Shown here piece after piece: positions 19,219 through 27,302 of a stretch of DNA of 52,113 bases. The DNA is from Anaerolineae bacterium (GTDB lineage: Bacteria > Desulfobacterota > Desulfobacteria > Desulfobacterales > ETH-SRB1), in NCBI GenBank assembly GCA_035529315.1, contig DATKWZ010000039.1, positions 1 through 52,113 of the forward strand, given 5' to 3'. The notes beneath the pieces are model-generated. The model searched no databases. It saw nothing but the letters and a program-made list of their open reading frames with translations, and had not been told where the DNA came from. How positions within the stretch are numbered: position 1 is the first letter of the stretch; every line of letters begins with the position of its first letter. The position numbers and the translations under genes are program-made.

Positions 19219-20307
19219 ATGACAATAAAAATACAGGAAAAACCATACAGCTTCAAAAACAGGCTTCAAGAGGCAATCATGACCCAGATATTGCTATTGA
19301 GCATGGTTTTGTGCGGGTTAATTGTGATTTCCGCGTGCATGGGATACATCCATCTTTCCTTTATTGATGTGGTGAAAATTATTTTTGCTAAAATATCCGG
19401 GCAGGCAAGTCTTCTTAAAGGAATGGATGAAATTTTCCCTGTAGTTGTGATGGATGTGCGTTTGCCACGCATATTAACAGCCGCAGTCGTAGGAGGCGGA
19501 CTTGCAGTATCAGGGGCTGTTTTTCAAGGCATCCTGCTTAATCCTCTGGCTGATCCATACACACTGGGGGTATCTGCAGGCGCAGCCTTCGGAGCTTCTC
19601 TGGCATTTTTATTTAATATAGTACTTTTTGATCAAATTGGACTGGGCGCCTGCTGTGTACCTGTTTTTGCTTTCACAGGCGCTGCCGGAACCTTGTTTTT
19701 CGTTATCTATCTTTCATCCGGCAGCGGAGGTTTATCATCCAACAACCTGATCCTCTCCGGAATAATAGTTGCCGCTATTTTGTCGGCTGGAATAAGTTTT
19801 TTAAAGTATGTGGCTGACGAGCAGGTTTCAATAATTATTTTCTGGCTTATGGGAAGTTTTGCTTCAAGGACATGGGCGGATGTTTTTATGACATCTTCAT
19901 TTCTGTGTCTCGGGTTTTTAATCATTATTTTTTATGCAAGAGATCTTAATTTAATGTCTCTCGGCAATAGAACAGCTTCTTCCCTGGGCGTGGACACCGG
20001 AAGGTTGACCCTTATTCTTCTTGTTACTGCATCACTGATAACTGCTATCTGTGTATCCGTATCGGGAATTATAGGATTTGTAGGGCTTCTGGTTCCTCAT
20101 ATGGTGAGGTTTTTAACCGGTCCGGATAACCGAAAACTGATTCCGGTTTCAATGCTGGCCGGAGCCATACTGTTGTTGTGCGCCGATACCGTAACCAGGG
20201 CCATCCTTCCCAGCGAAATACCAATAGGTGTGCTCACGGCATTGATAGGCGGCCCTTTTTTCTGCTATATTTTTCGAAAACGGCAGGTGGCAGAGGCAGA
20301 TAGTTGA
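19219..20307 (+). CDS. btuC: ABC transporter permease, BtuC/FecCD family
   Basis: 362 residues with about ten hydrophobic segments. Typical motifs are DVRLPRILTAAVVGGGLAVSGAVFQGILLNPLADPYTLGVSAGAAFGA (in part) and GFVGLLVPHMVR, found in B12 and siderophore importers. A second possible start at ATG 19279, with AAGAGG before it, would give 342 residues, closer to the family norm. Next to an ATPase and a binding protein in a B12 operon, so corrinoid import is likely; cobalt-chelate or siderophore import is not excluded. Confidence 0.9.
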   Translation: MTIKIQEKPYSFKNRLQEAIMTQILLLSMVLCGLIVISACMGYIHLSFIDVVKIIFAKISGQASLLKGMDEIFPVVVMDVRLPRILTAAVVGGGLAVSGAVFQGILLNPLADPYTLGVSAGAAFGASLAFLFNIVLFDQIGLGACCVPVFAFTGAAGTLFFVIYLSSGSGGLSSNNLILSGIIVAAILSAGISFLKYVADEQVSIIIFWLMGSFASRTWADVFMTSSFLCLGFLIIIFYARDLNLMSLGNRTASSLGVDTGRLTLILLVTASLITAICVSVSGIIGFVGLLVPHMVRFLTGPDNRKLIPVSMLAGAILLLCADTVTRAILPSEIPIGVLTALIGGPFFCYIFRKRQVAEADS

Positions 20308-20309
20308 AC

Positions 20310-21083
20310 ATGGCAATTCAAATTAAAAATCTGTCGTTTTTTTATAAAGAGAGAAGGGTAATAGACGACCTTACTATCGAGATCAAAACCGGGAAATTTT
20401 ACGGAATAATAGGACCAAATGGTTGTGGAAAGACCACCTTTGTCGATCTTATTACAAAACACAAGAAACCTGTGTCCGGAAACATTACTTATAAAGGGAA
20501 GGATCTTTCTTTATATTCAAAAAAAGAATTATCAATGGAAATAGCTCTGGTACCTCAGAATTTTTATATAAACTTTCCGTTTACAGTTGAAGAAATTGTT
20601 ATGATGGGGCGATATCCATATGTTCCCAGGTTTTCTGCTCCGTCTCAGGATGATTACAAGGTTGTATATGACATTATGGAAAAAACCGGAATTTATAAAT
20701 TCAAGGATCGCTTTATTACGGAACTCAGCTCAGGAGAGAGGCAGCGGATAGTTTTTGTCAGGGCGCTTGCCCAGGACACGCCGGTTCTGATTTTAGATGA
20801 GGCGACCTCAAACCTGGATGTTAATTATTCCTTAAACCTTCTCAATATTGCAGCACAAAGGGTTAGTAAAGAGAAAAGGACCGTGATCGCAGTGCTGCAG
20901 GATATTAATCTTGCGGCGATCTACTGCGACTATCTGTTATTTATAAAACAGGGGAGTATTGTTGCCCATGGAAATACCGATGAAATTTTAAACAGGGATA
21001 CGCTTCAATCTGTTTTTAATGTAGATGCAAAGGTATATTTTGAACCCTATTCCGATTCCATGCAGGTTGTTTTTAAAAAATAA
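20310..21083 (+). CDS. btuD: ABC transporter ATP-binding protein, BtuD/FecE type
   Basis: 257 residues. Walker A GPNGCGKT at 35-42, Q-loop near VPQNF, signature LSSGERQRI, Walker B LILDEATSNLD. It energises the BtuC-type permease encoded just before. ATG 20310 lies 2 bases after the btuC stop; a TTG at 20304 would overlap it. Confidence 0.93.
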   Translation: MAIQIKNLSFFYKERRVIDDLTIEIKTGKFYGIIGPNGCGKTTFVDLITKHKKPVSGNITYKGKDLSLYSKKELSMEIALVPQNFYINFPFTVEEIVMMGRYPYVPRFSAPSQDDYKVVYDIMEKTGIYKFKDRFITELSSGERQRIVFVRALAQDTPVLILDEATSNLDVNYSLNLLNIAAQRVSKEKRTVIAVLQDINLAAIYCDYLLFIKQGSIVAHGNTDEILNRDTLQSVFNVDAKVYFEPYSDSMQVVFKK

Positions 21084-21086
21084 ACC

Positions 21087-22097
21087 ATGATTGTTTCATA
21101 TTTTAACTATATAAAAATACTGACTATTATTTTATTTTGTTTGCCTTCCGGAGTTTATGCTCATGACCATACAAAATCTTTTGGTGCTGCAGGTGAAAGG
21201 ATTGTAGTTGATCAAAACAGCAGGAGGATCTTGGTTGAAAAGAGGTTCTCGCGCATTATTTCTCTTTACGGCGCACATACTGAAAATCTCTTTGCATTGG
21301 GGCTGAATAAAGAGATAATCGGGGTTTCCAGACATGAAGTTTTTCCTCCTGAAGCTATGAAAAAGGCTGTTTTCTCATATCATGATGACCCTGAAAAATT
21401 TTTAGCAGCCGATCCTGATCTGGTTTTGATAAGACCAATGATTGATCGCGGATATCCTGACCTTGTGGCAAGGCTTGAAAAAAGCGGTATTACGGTTGTA
21501 TCTTTACAGCCCGGTACAATTGATGATTTGTTCAATTACTGGATGGCGCTTGGCATTCTTACAGGAAAGCAGGAAGAAGCGTCAGAGATGATCAGGGGTT
21601 TTAAGGAAAGTATATCTGTTTTTAAATCATTAACAAAGACTGTCGCAAGAAAAAAAAAGGTCTATTTTGAGGCTATAAACAGCAAAATGAAGACTTTTTC
21701 GCCGGATTCAATGACAATCTTTGCGCTTGAAACAGCAGGGGGGGTAAACATCGCCAATGATGCAAAATCGGTAAGAGGCACAAATATAGCTGCTTACGGA
21801 AAGGAGCGCATATTGTCTAAAGCTTGTGAAATAGATGTTTATCTTGCACAATCAGGCGCTATGAACCGCCCTGTAATATCTCTTATTAAAAAAGAACCGG
21901 GCTTTAAAGCAATAAAGGCGATAAAGGAAAATAAAATATATATTATCGATGAGATGATTGTATCGCGACCGACTTTAAGGCTTCTTAAAGGAATATATGG
22001 GATCGGCAAAATCCTTTATCCTGATATTTTCAGTGAAGATGTATTGAATGGGGTTCAAGGTTCAAGGTTCAGGGTTCAGGGTTCAGAATATCGGTAG
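21087..22097 (+). CDS. btuF: Periplasmic corrinoid-binding protein, BtuF-like
   Basis: 336 residues with a signal peptide (hydrophobic 8-20, cleavage near VYA at 25) and a PBP fold: RIISLYGAHTENLFALGLNKEIIGVS, then AADPDLVLIRP and the C-terminal lobe ending near ILYPDIF. The last 16 or so residues (NGVQGSRFRVQGSEYR) are encoded by a heptamer repeat (22051-22085) and are unlikely to be ancestral. Context makes it the substrate receptor for the BtuCD pair; ligand inferred. Confidence 0.87.
   Translation: MIVSYFNYIKILTIILFCLPSGVYAHDHTKSFGAAGERIVVDQNSRRILVEKRFSRIISLYGAHTENLFALGLNKEIIGVSRHEVFPPEAMKKAVFSYHDDPEKFLAADPDLVLIRPMIDRGYPDLVARLEKSGITVVSLQPGTIDDLFNYWMALGILTGKQEEASEMIRGFKESISVFKSLTKTVARKKKVYFEAINSKMKTFSPDSMTIFALETAGGVNIANDAKSVRGTNIAAYGKERILSKACEIDVYLAQSGAMNRPVISLIKKEPGFKAIKAIKENKIYIIDEMIVSRPTLRLLKGIYGIGKILYPDIFSEDVLNGVQGSRFRVQGSEYR
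22051..22086 (+). repeat. Heptamer GGTTCA(A/G) repeat at the end of btuF
   Basis: Five consecutive 7-base units (GGGTTCA/AGGTTCA) are read in-frame as the C-terminus of BtuF. Similar short-period repeats occur at 27191 and 46701 with a GTTCGAT theme. It seems a repeat array invaded or replaced the original stop region. Confidence 0.85.
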
Positions 22098-22114
22098 CCT
22101 CAACACTCAATATT

Positions 22115-22230
22115 GAAGATTCCCCGCCGCAAGCAGCGGGGAATCTTCGACCGTAAGGATGTTTGCTATTTTTGGATTCGCTCGCTAACCCCGCCGCAAG
22201 CAGCGAGGAATGCGCTCGCTTTTGCGGTTC
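22115..22230. repeat. REP-like palindromic element, copy 1 (btuF-cbiC gap)
   Basis: A near-perfect hairpin (GAAGATTCCCCGCC ... GGGGAATCTTC, 22115-22148) is followed by CGACCGTAAGGATGTTTGCTATTT and a second, imperfect CCCCGCCGCAAGCAGCGAGG palindrome. The hairpin plus flank recurs inverted at 49366-49418. REP elements of this kind are mobilised by RAYT transposases, a remnant of which lies at 51849-52103. Confidence 0.85.
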
Positions 22231-22249
22231 AATGATAGGTGACTTTTAC

Positions 22250-22867
22250 ATGAAACCGGAAGAAATTGAAGAATTAAGTTTTAAGATAATTGATGATGAG
22301 GCTGGCAGGCATAACTTTCCACCTGACCAGTGGTCTGTTGTGCGAAGGATGATACATACATCTGCTGATTTTGAATATATGAAATCTGTTTGCTTTCATA
22401 AACATGCCATAGCCAGGGGGCTGGAGGCTATAAAAAACGGAAAAAATATTATCACGGATACCAACATGGGGAAAGCAGGAATCCGTAAAAGCGATATAAG
22501 CTGTTTCAAGGTTACGGTAAAATGTTTTATAACCGATCCAAAAGTATGTCGGATCGCATCAAAAACCGGAACTACCAAGGCGAAAGCAGCAGTTGACGCA
22601 GCCATACCGGACATGGAAGATGGCATTTATGTGATTGGAAATGCTCCCACAGCCCTTTTGCGGCTTATTGAACTCGTGAAAGAAAAAAAGGCAAAACCGG
22701 CTCTGATTATAGGGCTTCCGGTGGGGTTTGTAAACGCTGCGGAATCAAAAGCTAATCTCATCGAAATGGGCTATCCCTATATTTCTAATATTGGAAGAAA
22801 GGGCGGTTCAAACATTGCCGCAAGCGTGGTAAATGCATTGGCAAAACTGGCTTTATTAAATAATTGA
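22250..22867 (+). CDS. cbiC: Cobalt-precorrin-8 methylmutase
   Basis: 205 residues. Moves the C11 methyl to C12, giving cobyrinic acid. The catalytic histidine is H36 in RRMIHTSADF; TDTNMGKAGI and GNAPTALLRLIEL are family motifs. The frame is open back to 22163, but that part is REP repeat. ATG 22250 has AGGTGA eight bases before it and gives the normal length. Confidence 0.94.
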   Translation: MKPEEIEELSFKIIDDEAGRHNFPPDQWSVVRRMIHTSADFEYMKSVCFHKHAIARGLEAIKNGKNIITDTNMGKAGIRKSDISCFKVTVKCFITDPKVCRIASKTGTTKAKAAVDAAIPDMEDGIYVIGNAPTALLRLIELVKEKKAKPALIIGLPVGFVNAAESKANLIEMGYPYISNIGRKGGSNIAASVVNALAKLALLNN

Positions 22868-22877
22868 CGAGGATATA

Positions 22878-23615
22878 ATGAACAAAATAAAAACAGGAAC
22901 CTTGTACGGCATAGGAGTCGGGCCGGGTGATCCGGAACTTATCACAATAAAGGCTTCTAAAATATTAAATAAGGTGGATGTGGTTTTTGCGGCAGCATCT
23001 ACAAAAAACAGTTACAGTCTGGCGGTGAGCATCGCCGGACCTCATATTCCTGAAACAACTTTAGTGAAAAAGCTCTCTTTTCCAATGACCATAAATAAAA
23101 AAGAGACTGAAAGGGCATGTAAAGATAATGCCATGACAATTATAAAAGAGCTTGAACTCGGGAAAGATGTTGCTTTTCTAAGTTTAGGAGATTGTATGAC
23201 CTATTCCACTTATGGTTATATATTAAAACATATCAGAAAAACAGCTTCCCACGTGAATATAAAAACCATACCAGGTATAACTTCATACCAGGCAGCGGCT
23301 TCCTGTCTGAATGTTCCGCTGGTAGAAGGGGAAGAATCACTTCTAATTGTTTCCGGAGCCAGAGGTGGGGACCATTTGCGGGAGCTTTCAGTCAAGCCGG
23401 AATCTGTTGTTTTTCTCAAAGCATACCGAAATATTAAGGATATAGATTCTGCGCTTAATGAATCCGGGTTATATAATTACAGCGTGGGAGTATTAAACTG
23501 CGGGCATCCTGAAGAAGAAATTGTAACAGATATCAAAGAGCTTAGTAAAAGACAGGCGAATTACTGGACACTTATTATTGCAAAACAGAAAAAAAATGAC
23601 TCAACAAAAAGCTAA
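22878..23615 (+). CDS. cbiL: Cobalt-factor II C20-methyltransferase
   Basis: 245 residues of the SAM-dependent tetrapyrrole methylase fold: GVGPGDPELITIKA near residue 13, FLSLGDCMTYSTYGY, and IPGITSYQAAAS. These are the CbiL/CobI versions of the motifs. Acts directly after cobalt insertion by CbiK. Confidence 0.93.
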   Translation: MNKIKTGTLYGIGVGPGDPELITIKASKILNKVDVVFAAASTKNSYSLAVSIAGPHIPETTLVKKLSFPMTINKKETERACKDNAMTIIKELELGKDVAFLSLGDCMTYSTYGYILKHIRKTASHVNIKTIPGITSYQAAASCLNVPLVEGEESLLIVSGARGGDHLRELSVKPESVVFLKAYRNIKDIDSALNESGLYNYSVGVLNCGHPEEEIVTDIKELSKRQANYWTLIIAKQKKNDSTKS

Positions 23616-24651
23616 ACCAAAATTTTGGTCTCTAACTGTCTCTTTGACGATTTCTGCTCTAATACTGATTTTTGGAATATATATAACTGATAATTTAAGC
23701 TTTCAAAAGGTTATATCTAGGCTTTTATGGCCGCTTTTTCGTCTTATGCTTTTTATCTGCGCGGGCCTTGTGGCAGGCCAGGTAATTGAAGCTTCGGGCT
23801 GGACAAAAACCCTTGCCGCATTAGCCAGGCCTTTTTTTAAATTCAGCAATCTTGGCGATAGGTGCAGCGCTGCTTTTACAACCGCTTTTTTTTCAGGCGT
23901 TGCTGCAAATGCAATGCTTCTGGACTTTTATAAAGAAGGGAAAATATGTCGAAGGCAGCTTTTTCTATCCAATTTCGTCAATCAGTTTCCGGCTTATTTT
24001 CTTCATCTCCCAACAACAATTTTTATTGTTTTACCACTTACAGGCCTGGCCGGAGCTTTCTATTTCATTATAACCTTTGCTGCTACACTTTTTAGAACAG
24101 CGCTCTTTCTGATTTACGGGCACATAAGACCGTCTGTGCAAGAGTGCGATTTAAAAAAAGAAGAAAAAGAACTTCCCATGCAGCACAATAAAAGGCAGGG
24201 GGAAATAGTAAAGAGTATAAAAAAGAGGCTGCCGGGTCGCATTATAAATATTGCTGTTTATGTAATACCTGTCTATGTTCTTGTTTTTGTTTTAAATGAG
24301 ATGGGTATTTTTAATACGCTGCGTGAATGGCTCGCGGGCTATTTTGTCACAACCTTTATGCCTGTTGAAGCCCTTTCAATTGTGATTTTAAGTTTTGCCG
24401 CTGAATTTACTTCAGGATTTGCGGCAGCAGGGGCGCTTCTTGATGCCGGAGTAATTACAATAAAACAGACTGTTTTAGCCCTGTTAATAGGAAATATAAT
24501 TGCATTTCCGGTTCGTGCTCTGCGTCATCAGTTGCCAAGGTATATCGGAATTTTTTCTCCGAAAATGGGGACTCAATTATTGATTATGGGCCAGGGCTTT
24601 CGGATTGTGAGCCTTGTTATTATTGGCACAATTTACTATTATTTAGGGTAA
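23596..24651 (+). CDS. Nucleoside-recognition (GATE) domain membrane protein, possible transporter
   Basis: 351 residues and about eight hydrophobic segments. The first half (LWPLFRLMLFICAGLVAGQVIE, then TTAFFSGVAANAMLLDFYKEG and NFVNQFPAYFLHLP) and the second half (ALSIVILSFAAEFTSGFAAAGALLDAG) look like the two repeated GATE-type segments of the nucleoside recognition domain. ATG 23596 overlaps cbiL by 20 bases. Set in the middle of a riboswitch-controlled cbi operon, it is a candidate cobalt or corrinoid-precursor transporter; no experiment is known to me. Confidence 0.75.
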   Translation: MTQQKAKPKFWSLTVSLTISALILIFGIYITDNLSFQKVISRLLWPLFRLMLFICAGLVAGQVIEASGWTKTLAALARPFFKFSNLGDRCSAAFTTAFFSGVAANAMLLDFYKEGKICRRQLFLSNFVNQFPAYFLHLPTTIFIVLPLTGLAGAFYFIITFAATLFRTALFLIYGHIRPSVQECDLKKEEKELPMQHNKRQGEIVKSIKKRLPGRIINIAVYVIPVYVLVFVLNEMGIFNTLREWLAGYFVTTFMPVEALSIVILSFAAEFTSGFAAAGALLDAGVITIKQTVLALLIGNIIAFPVRALRHQLPRYIGIFSPKMGTQLLIMGQGFRIVSLVIIGTIYYYLG

Positions 24652-24689
24652 ATCCGATTTTTTACGAATTCAGTATAGATGATGAATTC

Positions 24690-24812
24690 ATAAAAAATCG
24701 AAAAGTTCTCTTTTCCGTCATTCCGGCGAAAGCCGGAATCCAGTAAATTCAATGCGTTCTGGATGCCGGATCAAGTCCGGCATGACGATTTCGAGACTTT
24801 TTACGAGATTGT
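24690..24812. repeat. Palindromic dispersed repeat (TCATTCCGGCGAAAGCCGGAAT type) before cbiD
   Basis: Inverted arms TCATTCCGGCGAAAGCCGGAATCCAG and CTGGATGCCGGATCAAGTCCGGCATGA (each longer than shown pairing) are flanked by AAAATCGAAAAGT / ATTTCGAGACTTTTT. This is a repeat type I know from many proteobacterial genomes. It fills the 170-base gap between the GATE gene and cbiD; no gene there. Confidence 0.85.
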
Positions 24813-24821
24813 CATATATCA

Positions 24822-25931
24822 ATGGCTACAAAAAAAAAGCTAAAAACTGGTTTTACAACCGGCGCTGCTGCTGCTGCTGCTGCAAAGGGGGCTCTTTTAC
24901 TGATTTTAACCGGCGAAAAACCTTGTAGTGTTCAAATAGAGCTTTTAACCGGAGACAATATCATTATTCCCGTATTTACCTGTATATCCCAGGGAGAAAA
25001 TAAGGCAAAATGTACGGTAATAAAAGATGCGGGGGATGATCCTGATATAACGCATAAGGCGGAAATTGGAGCGACTGTTACATTGCTGGACAATGGAAAT
25101 CATGGAAGTGTATCTATAACAGGGGGAAAGGGTGTCGGCATGGTCACAAAGCCGGGTCTTGAAATCGAACCCGGAGAACCTGCAATAAATACGGGCCCCA
25201 GAAAAATGATTACGCAGGCTGTTGCGGGGCTATTAAAAAAATACAATAAAAATAAACTTGTAAAAGTCGAAATCTTTGTGCCTGAAGGGGAAAAACTGGC
25301 TGAAAAGACTTTGAATGCAAGGCTGGGCATCCTTGGCGGGATTTCTATTCTTGGAACAACAGGTGTAGAGAGGCCCATGTCTCATGATGCCTATGTTGCG
25401 ACGATAAGGTTGTCCCTGTCTGTTGCAAAGGCTTTTGGCCTAAAAAGTGTGGTGCTTACAACCGGCCGTCGCAGCGAAAGATTTGCCCAGGCTTTGTTTG
25501 AGAATCTTCCTGAAGAGGCTTTTATACAGATAGGTGATTTTTTCAAGATCTCTCTTGAGGATGCATCAAAAAACGGTTTTAAAAAAATCATTCTTGCTGC
25601 TTTTTTTGGAAAGGCGGTAAAGATGGCACAAGGGGTGCCCCACACTCATGCTGCCAGATCAAGTTTGAGTATGAAGAAGCTTTCAGACTGGTCATTTGAA
25701 ATCACAAAAAAACGGGAATTTGCGGAAAAGATATTATCTGCAAATACAGCAAGGCACGCGTTTGATTTTATTATCAATGAACACCCTCAAATTATTTCCT
25801 GCGTAGGAAGAAAAATGGTTAAAGCTGCCAGGATGTTTGCGGGTTCTGATATTGATATACAGGGTATTATCTTTGATTTCAGCGGGGATGTTGTATTTGA
25901 TTCAGATGTCATGGGGTTAAAACAAACATGA
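24822..25931 (+). CDS. cbiD: Cobalt-precorrin-5B C1-methyltransferase
   Basis: 369 residues beginning with the family motif KTGFTTGAAAAAAAKGA, then KDAGDDPDITHKAEI, GKGVGMVTKPGLEI and TTGRRSERFAQ. CbiD methylates C1 after ring contraction and is unique to the anaerobic route. Overlaps the next start by four bases (ATGA). Confidence 0.96.
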   Translation: MATKKKLKTGFTTGAAAAAAAKGALLLILTGEKPCSVQIELLTGDNIIIPVFTCISQGENKAKCTVIKDAGDDPDITHKAEIGATVTLLDNGNHGSVSITGGKGVGMVTKPGLEIEPGEPAINTGPRKMITQAVAGLLKKYNKNKLVKVEIFVPEGEKLAEKTLNARLGILGGISILGTTGVERPMSHDAYVATIRLSLSVAKAFGLKSVVLTTGRRSERFAQALFENLPEEAFIQIGDFFKISLEDASKNGFKKIILAAFFGKAVKMAQGVPHTHAARSSLSMKKLSDWSFEITKKREFAEKILSANTARHAFDFIINEHPQIISCVGRKMVKAARMFAGSDIDIQGIIFDFSGDVVFDSDVMGLKQT

Positions 25932-27145
25932 AACAGGTATCTATAATCGGAATGGGGCTTACTCCCGAAGATCTTACCGCAAAGCACCTGAAACTGATAA
26001 AAGATGCCGATGTCCTGGTAGGAGGAAAACGGCATCTTGAGTATTTTAATGATCATGCGGCAGATAAAAAGGAGATCAACAAAGATATTAAAGAGGTTAT
26101 CCGTTATATAAAAACCAGGATGCGCAAAAAAAATGTTGTAGTGCTTGCATCAGGTGATCCGCTGTTTTTTGGTATCGGTTCCTTGCTGATCAAGTCCATA
26201 GGGGCTGACAATGTTGTAATATATCCAAATATTTCTACTGTTGCTGCGGCTTTTTCCAGAATAAAGGAGCCATGGAATGATATCTCAGTCGTAAGCTTGC
26301 ATGGCAGGAATAGTGAAAGAGAACTTTTCAGCAGACTTGACAAAAATGAAAGCATAGCTGTTTACACGGATTCACAAAAAAATCCCGCATGGCTTGCAAG
26401 GCGTTTGCTTGAAAAGGGGATTAAAGGCATAAAAATGTGTATTTTTGAGCAGCTTGGAACTGAATCTGAATGTTTTGACTGGTATGAACCAGGCCAGGCT
26501 GCGGATATGAATTTTTCACAGCCCAACCTGATTATATTAAAACAACATCCTTTTCAGCCTGAAGGAAATAAGGATCTTCACCTTGGCATGCCGGATAACC
26601 GGTATGAATATCAGAAAGGTCTTATTACAAAATCAGAGGTTCGCGCTATTACAATTTCCAGACTTTGTCTTTTAAATGATCATATATTGTGGGATCTGGG
26701 AGCAGGTTCCGGTTCTATTTCGATCGAAGCATCTCTTTTTATAAAAAAGGGGAAGATATTTTCGGTTGAGCAGAATTTGAGCAGGATCAACAATATAAAG
26801 GCTAATAAAAAACAATATAAAGTAAAAAACCTGGAGATTGTCCAGGCTGTTCTTCCAGACGGTCTTGAGAATTTACCTGAGCCTGACCGGATATTTATCG
26901 GTGGTGGAGGCAGGGACCTGGTGAAAATCATAGATACAGCTTCAGAGTATCTAAAGCCAGGCGGAGTTATGGTTATAAATACCATTATCCTGTCGAATGT
27001 TGAAGCTGCTCTTAAGACACTTAAAAGCAGGGGATTTAAAACAGATATTGTTTTAGTCCAGATTCATCGGGGACAGGATATGCCATGGGGAGAGCGGCTT
27101 GAAGCGTTGAATCCTGTATGGATAATTTCCGCAAGAACATATTAA
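25928..27145 (+). CDS. cbiET: Cobalt-precorrin-7 C5-methyltransferase / C15-methyltransferase fusion
   Basis: 405 residues. N-terminal CbiE methylase (1 to about 205; IIGMGLTPEDL, VLASGDPLFFGIG) fused to C-terminal CbiT, a class I methyltransferase with SAM loop DLGAGSGSISIE at 256-267. CbiT also decarboxylates the C12 acetate. The fusion equals CobL of the aerobic route. Confidence 0.95.
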   Translation: MKQVSIIGMGLTPEDLTAKHLKLIKDADVLVGGKRHLEYFNDHAADKKEINKDIKEVIRYIKTRMRKKNVVVLASGDPLFFGIGSLLIKSIGADNVVIYPNISTVAAAFSRIKEPWNDISVVSLHGRNSERELFSRLDKNESIAVYTDSQKNPAWLARRLLEKGIKGIKMCIFEQLGTESECFDWYEPGQAADMNFSQPNLIILKQHPFQPEGNKDLHLGMPDNRYEYQKGLITKSEVRAITISRLCLLNDHILWDLGAGSGSISIEASLFIKKGKIFSVEQNLSRINNIKANKKQYKVKNLEIVQAVLPDGLENLPEPDRIFIGGGGRDLVKIIDTASEYLKPGGVMVINTIILSNVEAALKTLKSRGFKTDIVLVQIHRGQDMPWGERLEALNPVWIISARTY

Positions 27146-27190
27146 AAAGATGATGTTCATCTTTTTTAAGGTATTCTGCCAATTTATAAA

Positions 27191-27280
27191 CTGGTGGAGC
27201 GAAGCGATTTCATCATTCGATGTTCAACGTTCGATGTTCGACGTTCATCTTTTTTTTGTGTCTTTGCGCCTTTGCGTGAG
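27191..27280. repeat. GTTCGATGTTCAACG-type repeat in the cbiET-cbiFG gap
   Basis: GGAGCGAAGCGATTTCATCATTCG leads into alternating GATGTTC/AACGTTC octamers (to 27250), then GTGTCTTTGCGCCTTTGCGTGAG, another widespread repeat. The first part matches, in reverse orientation, the element at 46701-46765 beside glycerate kinase. No gene in the gap. Confidence 0.8.
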
Positions 27281-27302
27281 ATATTTCTTATAAAAGTAGA
27301 AT

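Noticed and set aside
22163..22249. N-terminal extension of cbiC
   Set aside because: It is translated REP repeat; ATG 22250 has a proper ribosome binding site and gives the normal length.
27191..27280. Possible CRISPR-like short repeats
   Set aside because: Units are contiguous 7-8-mers without spacers and no cas genes are present; the same holds for 22051 and 46701.
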